64,000 nucleotides of DNA from Thermoplasmata archaeon (GTDB taxonomy: Archaea > Thermoplasmatota > Thermoplasmata > Lutacidiplasmatales > UBA184), in NCBI GenBank assembly GCA_027306505.1, contig DAHUZP010000021.1, forward strand, positions 1 to 64,000, in the 5' to 3' direction. Both the position numbers and the translations under genes were made by a program. Of the stretch, positions 60,012 to 64,000 are shown one piece after another. The notes beneath the pieces were generated by a model. The model ran no database searches. It was not told the DNA's origin and saw only the letters and a program-made list of their open reading frames with translations. Within the stretch, counting starts at the first letter, position 1. Every line of letters starts with the position of its first letter.

Positions 60012-62357
60012 TCAGAGCCCCGGGGTCGGCGGTAGGTGGAAGCCTCCCACGAGCCAGGGCACCACGTAGAGGAAGAAGACCAGGAACGCGAGCAGGCCCA
60101 CGACGACCCACGCGGCGTAGCTCGAGACGATCCCGGTCTGCAGCCGGCGGCCGGACTTGGAGGCCTGGGAGAAGAGCTCCTCGATGCCCCGGATCGTGCC
60201 GTCGATGATGTAACGGTCGACCCAGTCCGCGCCCCGGGCGAGGCCCAGGATGACGTGGGTCGCGAGGCCGTCGTAGAGCTCGTCGAAGTAGTACTTGTGG
60301 AGCAGCACCGAGTGCACCCCCAGGAGGGGGCTGTCCTTGGGCAGCCGGTAGACCTTCCCGTTCCCCCAGAACGCGTAGGCGGTCAGGATGCCGAGGCCGG
60401 CGAAGGCGAGGGAGGCGCTCCCCAGGAGGGCGTCGGTCAGGTCGAAGGAGGAGCCGGCCCCGCAGTTCGTGACGCACTTCCCCAGGACGGTCCAGGAGAG
60501 CCCGGGCAGCAGGTGGCCGACCCCGGGGATGAGCGGTAGGAACCCGGCCGCTACGGCGAGCGTCGCCAGGACCACCAGGGGGACGGTCATGATCCAGCTG
60601 GGGTCGTGTCCGCCCGCGTGCCCTCCGTCATGGGCCCCGCTCGCGGAGGGGGCGGAGGAGGAGGTGGAGGAGGCGAGCGGCAATGCCGCCGCGGGGGCGT
60701 CGTGAGCGTGGCTCGAGCTGGAAGAGGACGAAGTGGAGGAAGCAAAGGGAGCGGAGGTGGGTGCGGCCGGGGCCGGTGCACCGTGCGACGCGGCGGGCGC
60801 CTCTCCCCGTGACCGGTCGCCGCTGAAGGCGAGGAACCAGAGCCGGAAGATGTAGAGGGCCGTGATGAAGACCGCCATCAGGGCGAGCGCGAAGAAGACG
60901 TAGAGGAGCGGGCTCCCGTTCTGCGTCGATTCGAGCGTCGCCGCTTGCCAGGTCAGGGAGAGCAGGTCGTCCTTGGAGAAGAACCCCGAGAATGGCGGGA
61001 TCCCGGAGAGGGCGAGCGCGCCCACCAGCATGGTGATCGACGTGATGGGCATGCGTTTGCGCAGCCCTCCCATCTGGAAGAGGTCCTGCGTGCCCACGGC
61101 GTGGATGACCGCTCCCGCCGTCAGGAACAGCAACGCCTTGAAGAAAGCGTGGGAGAAGAGGTGGAACATCGCGACCCCGGTGAAGGTGTTGAGGACCGGC
61201 GTGCCGTTCACCAGCGAGTAGGTGGGCGTGAGGTCCGAGATCACCGCGGCCGCTCCCACGGCCATCGCCATGTAGCCCAGCTGGGAGATGGTGGAGTAGG
61301 CGATGACCCGCTTGATGTCCGGGGCGACGATGCCCATCGTCCCGGCGAAGAGCGAGGTGAACCCCCCGATCCCCACGATGACGATCGCCGCCGTGAGCGT
61401 GAAGCCGAAGTAGATGTCCGTGATCGCGAGGAGGTAGATCCCGGCGGCGACCATCGTCGCCGCGTGGATGAGGGCGCTCACCGTTGTCGGGCCCTCCATC
61501 GCATCGGGGAGCCAGGTGTGGAGGGGGAACTGCGCGCTCTTGCCCGCCGCTCCCCCGAGGATGAGGAGGCCCGCGAGCGTGGGGAGCCAGCTCGAGCCCC
61601 CGAAGTTCGAGGCTTCGATCGCCGCGTTCGCCGGGAGGAAGGGGACGGACGAGTTCGTGTTGGGAGGGGTGAAGGTGAAGCCGAGGCACGACCAGTGCAG
61701 CACCCCGCCGGGGCAGGTGGTGCCCGCGTAGGCGGTCGCGGGGGTCGCGGAGGAGAGGTCACCCAGGGAGGAGAACAGGATGAAGACCCCGAGGAAGAAG
61801 AGCACGTCGCCGACGCGCGTCACGATGAAGGCCTTCTTCGCGGCGGAGGCCGCGGAGGGCTTCTTCCAGAAGAAGCCGATGAGCAGGTAGGAGCAGAGCC
61901 CCACCAGCTCCCACATGAGGATGAACTCGAGGTAGTTGTCCGCGAGGACGAGCCCGTTCATCGCGGAGAGGAAGAGCATGAGCTCCGCGTAGTAGCGCGG
62001 CAGCCCCTCCTCGTGGGCCATGTACTCGTTGGAGTAGAGGACCACCAGGAAGCCCACCACGTTCACGACGACCAGCATGAGGGCACCGAGCGGGCTCACG
62101 AGCGTGCCCATGACGAAGTTCGTACCATCGGGCAGGCCTAGCCAGACGAAGCTCGCGTCGTGGTAGAGCTGTGAGGCGGAGGCTTCCGTCACCGCGATCC
62201 AGAGCCCCACCCCGAGCGCCGCCGCCTCGAAGGCGGCCGCGATCCAGCCGTGGAACTTGCCGAGCGACCGGCCGCCCAGCCCGAGGAGGACGAAGGCGAC
62301 CGCCGGGAAGAGCGGGACCAGGAAGGCGAGCTCGAAGGGGAGCGCGAGAGAGCTCAG
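60012..62357 (-). CDS. nuoL: complex I subunit L, non-canonical start
   Basis: Proton-pumping subunit with Glu in LMWELVGLCSYLLIGFFW, Lys in GKSAQFPLHTWLPDAMEGP, HAATMVAAG, and a C-terminal amphipathic region plus final span consistent with the lateral helix. The first ATG/GTG/TTG in frame is GTG 62210, but the frame continues upstream through FELAFLVPLFPAVAFVLL, the expected first membrane helix. I therefore propose a CTG start at 62357 (781 residues) after GGGGTGG, or a lost base in the G7 run at 62364-62370 that would join the ATG at 62401. A His/Ser-rich loop of about 75 residues sits between late spans. Confidence 0.85.
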   Translation of the reverse strand: MSSLALPFELAFLVPLFPAVAFVLLGLGGRSLGKFHGWIAAAFEAAALGVGLWIAVTEASASQLYHDASFVWLGLPDGTNFVMGTLVSPLGALMLVVVNVVGFLVVLYSNEYMAHEEGLPRYYAELMLFLSAMNGLVLADNYLEFILMWELVGLCSYLLIGFFWKKPSAASAAKKAFIVTRVGDVLFFLGVFILFSSLGDLSSATPATAYAGTTCPGGVLHWSCLGFTFTPPNTNSSVPFLPANAAIEASNFGGSSWLPTLAGLLILGGAAGKSAQFPLHTWLPDAMEGPTTVSALIHAATMVAAGIYLLAITDIYFGFTLTAAIVIVGIGGFTSLFAGTMGIVAPDIKRVIAYSTISQLGYMAMAVGAAAVISDLTPTYSLVNGTPVLNTFTGVAMFHLFSHAFFKALLFLTAGAVIHAVGTQDLFQMGGLRKRMPITSITMLVGALALSGIPPFSGFFSKDDLLSLTWQAATLESTQNGSPLLYVFFALALMAVFITALYIFRLWFLAFSGDRSRGEAPAASHGAPAPAAPTSAPFASSTSSSSSSSHAHDAPAAALPLASSTSSSAPSASGAHDGGHAGGHDPSWIMTVPLVVLATLAVAAGFLPLIPGVGHLLPGLSWTVLGKCVTNCGAGSSFDLTDALLGSASLAFAGLGILTAYAFWGNGKVYRLPKDSPLLGVHSVLLHKYYFDELYDGLATHVILGLARGADWVDRYIIDGTIRGIEELFSQASKSGRRLQTGIVSSYAAWVVVGLLAFLVFFLYVVPWLVGGFHLPPTPGL

Positions 62358-62430
62358 GAGCCACCCCCCCTTCCGTGCTCGGAACGACCTCGGACCGACA
62401 TGCGAACCTCTCCCTCGGAATCGTTGCGAC

Positions 62431-62754
62431 CTAGAGCTTGAGCTGGATCGCTTCGGCGACGTTCAGCGTGCCCCGCAGGCGGTTCAACGCGAGGACGATC
62501 GCGAGCCCGACCGCGACCTCGGTCGCAGCGAGCCCGATCAGGATGACGGCGATGCTCTGCCCGGGGATGCCGCCCGCCGCGGGGCCCGGGGAGAAGAGCG
62601 AGAAAGCGACGAAGTTGAGGATCGCGGCGTTCATGATCACCTCGACCGAGATCAGGATGAGGATGAAGTTGCGCCGGGTGAGGACCCCGAAGAGCCCGAG
62701 CGCGAAGAGCGCCCCGGAGAGGGAGAGCAGGTCCACCAGCGGGATCGTCGTCAT
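62431..62754 (-). CDS. nuoK: complex I subunit K
   Basis: A 107-residue, three-span protein with the conserved membrane glutamates Glu 38 (LISVEVIMNAA) and Glu 79 (LAATEVAVGLAI) of the E-channel. The length is normal. It starts 7 nt after nuoJ with GAGGCGAG upstream. A gap of about 70 nt separates it from the proposed nuoL start. Confidence 0.95.
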   Translation of the reverse strand: MTTIPLVDLLSLSGALFALGLFGVLTRRNFILILISVEVIMNAAILNFVAFSLFSPGPAAGGIPGQSIAVILIGLAATEVAVGLAIVLALNRLRGTLNVAEAIQLKL

Positions 62755-62761
62755 GCTCGCC

Positions 62762-63298
62762 TCAGTCCTCCCGGATCTTCCGGACCGCGGGGGTCCGCCA
62801 CTCCCGGGCGAGGTGGACCGCGCCCGCGAGCGCGCTCAGCATCACGAACCCCAGCAGCAGGAGCCAGCCGCCGTTGTCGAGGAAGAGGTTCTGGGCGAGG
62901 AGCGAGACGCAGTAGGGGTCACTCGCCGGGCAGGCGGGGGCGGAAGCGTAGGCCGGCACCCGTTGGGCGAGGTCGAGGAGCACCGCCCCGACCAGCAAGG
63001 CGAGGATGAAGGTGGGGGCCTTGATCCCCAGCACGGCCTCCCGCGCGAAGATCCTCCGTTTGATCACCATCACCGCGAACATGAGCAGGATCGTGACGGC
63101 CCCCGCGTAGACCGCGAGCTGAAGGAGCCCCAGGAAGGGGGCGGAGAGGAGGAAGTAGACGACCCCCAGCGAGGCGAAGAACCCGCCGATGTAGATGACC
63201 GTGTGCACGATCTCCCGCGAGAGGAGCGCGAGGGCACCGGCGAGGAAGGCGGCGATCCCCACGAGGAGGAACGCGAGGGTGGCGGCGTCCACGCTCAA
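62762..63298 (-). CDS. nuoJ: complex I subunit J
   Basis: A 178-residue membrane protein with about five spans. The third-helix signature LLQLAVYAGAVTILLMFAVMV is typical of NuoJ and holds the pi-bulge region. The start is TTG 63298 in a TTGA overlap with the nuoI stop, giving MSVDAATLAF and a normal N-terminus. A Cys-containing exterior loop (APACPASDPYCVS) precedes the last span. Confidence 0.92.
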   Translation of the reverse strand: MSVDAATLAFLLVGIAAFLAGALALLSREIVHTVIYIGGFFASLGVVYFLLSAPFLGLLQLAVYAGAVTILLMFAVMVIKRRIFAREAVLGIKAPTFILALLVGAVLLDLAQRVPAYASAPACPASDPYCVSLLAQNLFLDNGGWLLLLGFVMLSALAGAVHLAREWRTPAVRKIRED

Positions 63299-64000
63299 CC
63301 GTGGGACCCCCAGTAGAGACAGTCCTTGGGGCAGACCGAGATGCAGGTCCCGCACCGGACACAGTCCTCGTCGTTCACGCTCGGCTCCTTCCAGATCCTC
63401 TTCGGGAGCTTCTCCCCCGGCTTCGCCGCTCCCGGCTTGGGGATCTCGATCATCGTGATGCACTTGGTCGGGCAGTCGCGGGCGCAGGCGTTGCAGCCGA
63501 TGCACAGGTCCTGGTCCAGGAGGATGTTGTCCTCGTTCTCCGGCCGCGCGAGCCGGACCGGGTTCATCGGGAGCTTCGTCTTGTAGACGGTGTACAACAT
63601 CTCGGGCGAGTAGACCATGTGGTGCCGGTCGTTCGTCGTGAGGGTGTAGCGGGCCGTCATGGACAGGCACCCCTCGGGGCACGCGTCCGAGCAGAAGCCG
63701 CAGAACGAGCACTTGCCGTAGTCGATCTCGGGGCACTTCTTCGCCTTGCCGTCCGGCCCCTCCGTCGTGACCATCTCGATGCAGGTGTCCGGGCAGCTGA
63801 ACATGCAGAGGTTGCAGGAGATGCAGGTCCGGACGTTGAGCGCGTGGACCCCCCGGTAGTTGTCCCAGATCTCCCCCACGCCGAGGGGAGCCCCGGAGCG
63901 GATCCCGACCTCCTTGCGGAAGGCGGGGCTCTCCAGGCGCTCCGTCGTCTTCCCGAAGGGGGTCTTGTACGGGTAGACGATGGTCGAGGGCCTCCAGAGG
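63295..64000 (-). CDS. nuoI: complex I ferredoxin-like subunit I, four 4Fe-4S motifs, N-terminus off the window
   Basis: The frame is open to the right edge (at least 235 residues), so the start is missing; a GTG at 63879 is internal. Four complete cluster motifs are visible: CISCNLCMFSCP, CSFCGFCSDACP, CIGCNACARDCP and CVRCGTCISVCP. NuoI normally carries two clusters, which relay electrons to the quinone site. Here the ferredoxin unit appears doubled. The N-terminal part (TIVYPYKTPFG ... RLESPAFRK) fits the membrane-facing arm. It overlaps nuoJ by 4 nt. Confidence 0.88.
   Translation of the reverse strand, partial: LWRPSTIVYPYKTPFGKTTERLESPAFRKEVGIRSGAPLGVGEIWDNYRGVHALNVRTCISCNLCMFSCPDTCIEMVTTEGPDGKAKKCPEIDYGKCSFCGFCSDACPEGCLSMTARYTLTTNDRHHMVYSPEMLYTVYKTKLPMNPVRLARPENEDNILLDQDLCIGCNACARDCPTKCITMIEIPKPGAAKPGEKLPKRIWKEPSVNDEDCVRCGTCISVCPKDCLYWGSHG

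Noticed and set aside
61759-62364. A separate 201-residue frame beginning with GTG 62364 over the start of nuoL
   Set aside because: Its product is Arg/Pro-rich and shadow-like; the overlapping frame encodes conserved NuoL helices.
1-64000. tRNA, rRNA, insertion sequences or attachment sites
   Set aside because: Reading both strands I saw no cloverleaf with a typical T-loop, no transposase-like protein and no flanking direct repeats; a dedicated tRNA or IS search could still find something missed.

Overview
This window comes from a very GC-rich archaeal chromosome (I judge roughly 70% G+C by eye). The archaeal signs are geranylgeranyl diphosphate synthase next to a geranylgeranyl reductase, FlaI/TadA- and FlaJ-type pilus motor genes, TATA-type promoters some of which would give leaderless mRNAs, and many TTG/GTG starts in 4-nt stop/start overlaps. 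The gene style (zinc-ribbon tails on membrane proteins, long Ser/Thr/Gly-rich surface proteins, a complex I without visible NADH-module genes) fits an uncultured high-GC relative of Thermoplasmatota. That placement is inference.

Layout. 1-2784 (-): two small Pro-tailed membrane proteins and a PQQ-type propeller. 3179-5314 (+): a leaderless pair of small membrane protein and tandem winged-helix regulator, then a surface protein with a cytosolic zinc ribbon. 5480-22486 (-): pilus locus A. 22592-30270 (+): a large C-terminally anchored surface protein and a second giant pilus-associated protein. 30362-36855 (-): a PKD/propeller surface protein and a multi-domain cell-wall-hydrolase-like protein. 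37241-48175 (+): pilus locus B. 48218-52485 (-): a paralogue of the 22592 surface protein, coupled to a nitrilase-family gene. 52580-54285 (-): a small membrane protein and a three-zinc-ribbon/RGG protein. 54488-64000 (-): GGPP synthase, geranylgeranyl reductase and complex I genes nuoN, M, L, K, J, I (nuoI runs off the window).

The central observation is that loci A and B carry the same ten genes in the same order on opposite strands: pilin-like 1, pilin-like 2, propeller/FnIII anchor, seven-cysteine protein, zinc-ribbon secretion ATPase, double-T2SSF membrane platform, pilin-like 3, 4, 5, and a membrane protein with a Pro-rich linker and zinc-ribbon tail. Even several gene overlaps are conserved. 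Locus A also has an extra pilin-3 paralogue with its own promoter and a giant membrane-anchored protein. The giant protein and the large anchored protein are each present twice in the window. The duplicated unit therefore looks like a complete two-copy archaeal Tad-like pilus or surface machine. ATP hydrolysis at the hexameric ATPase would drive the membrane platform to assemble the pilin-like subunits, while the propellers and giant proteins would be exposed outside.

Between the loci lies a protein joining a transglycosylase-like domain, two LysM repeats, a GH18-like domain and an amidase_6/NlpC-P60-like domain. That is surprising for an archaeon with no peptidoglycan of its own and suggests interaction with bacteria. 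I saw no tRNA, rRNA, CRISPR array or insertion sequence.
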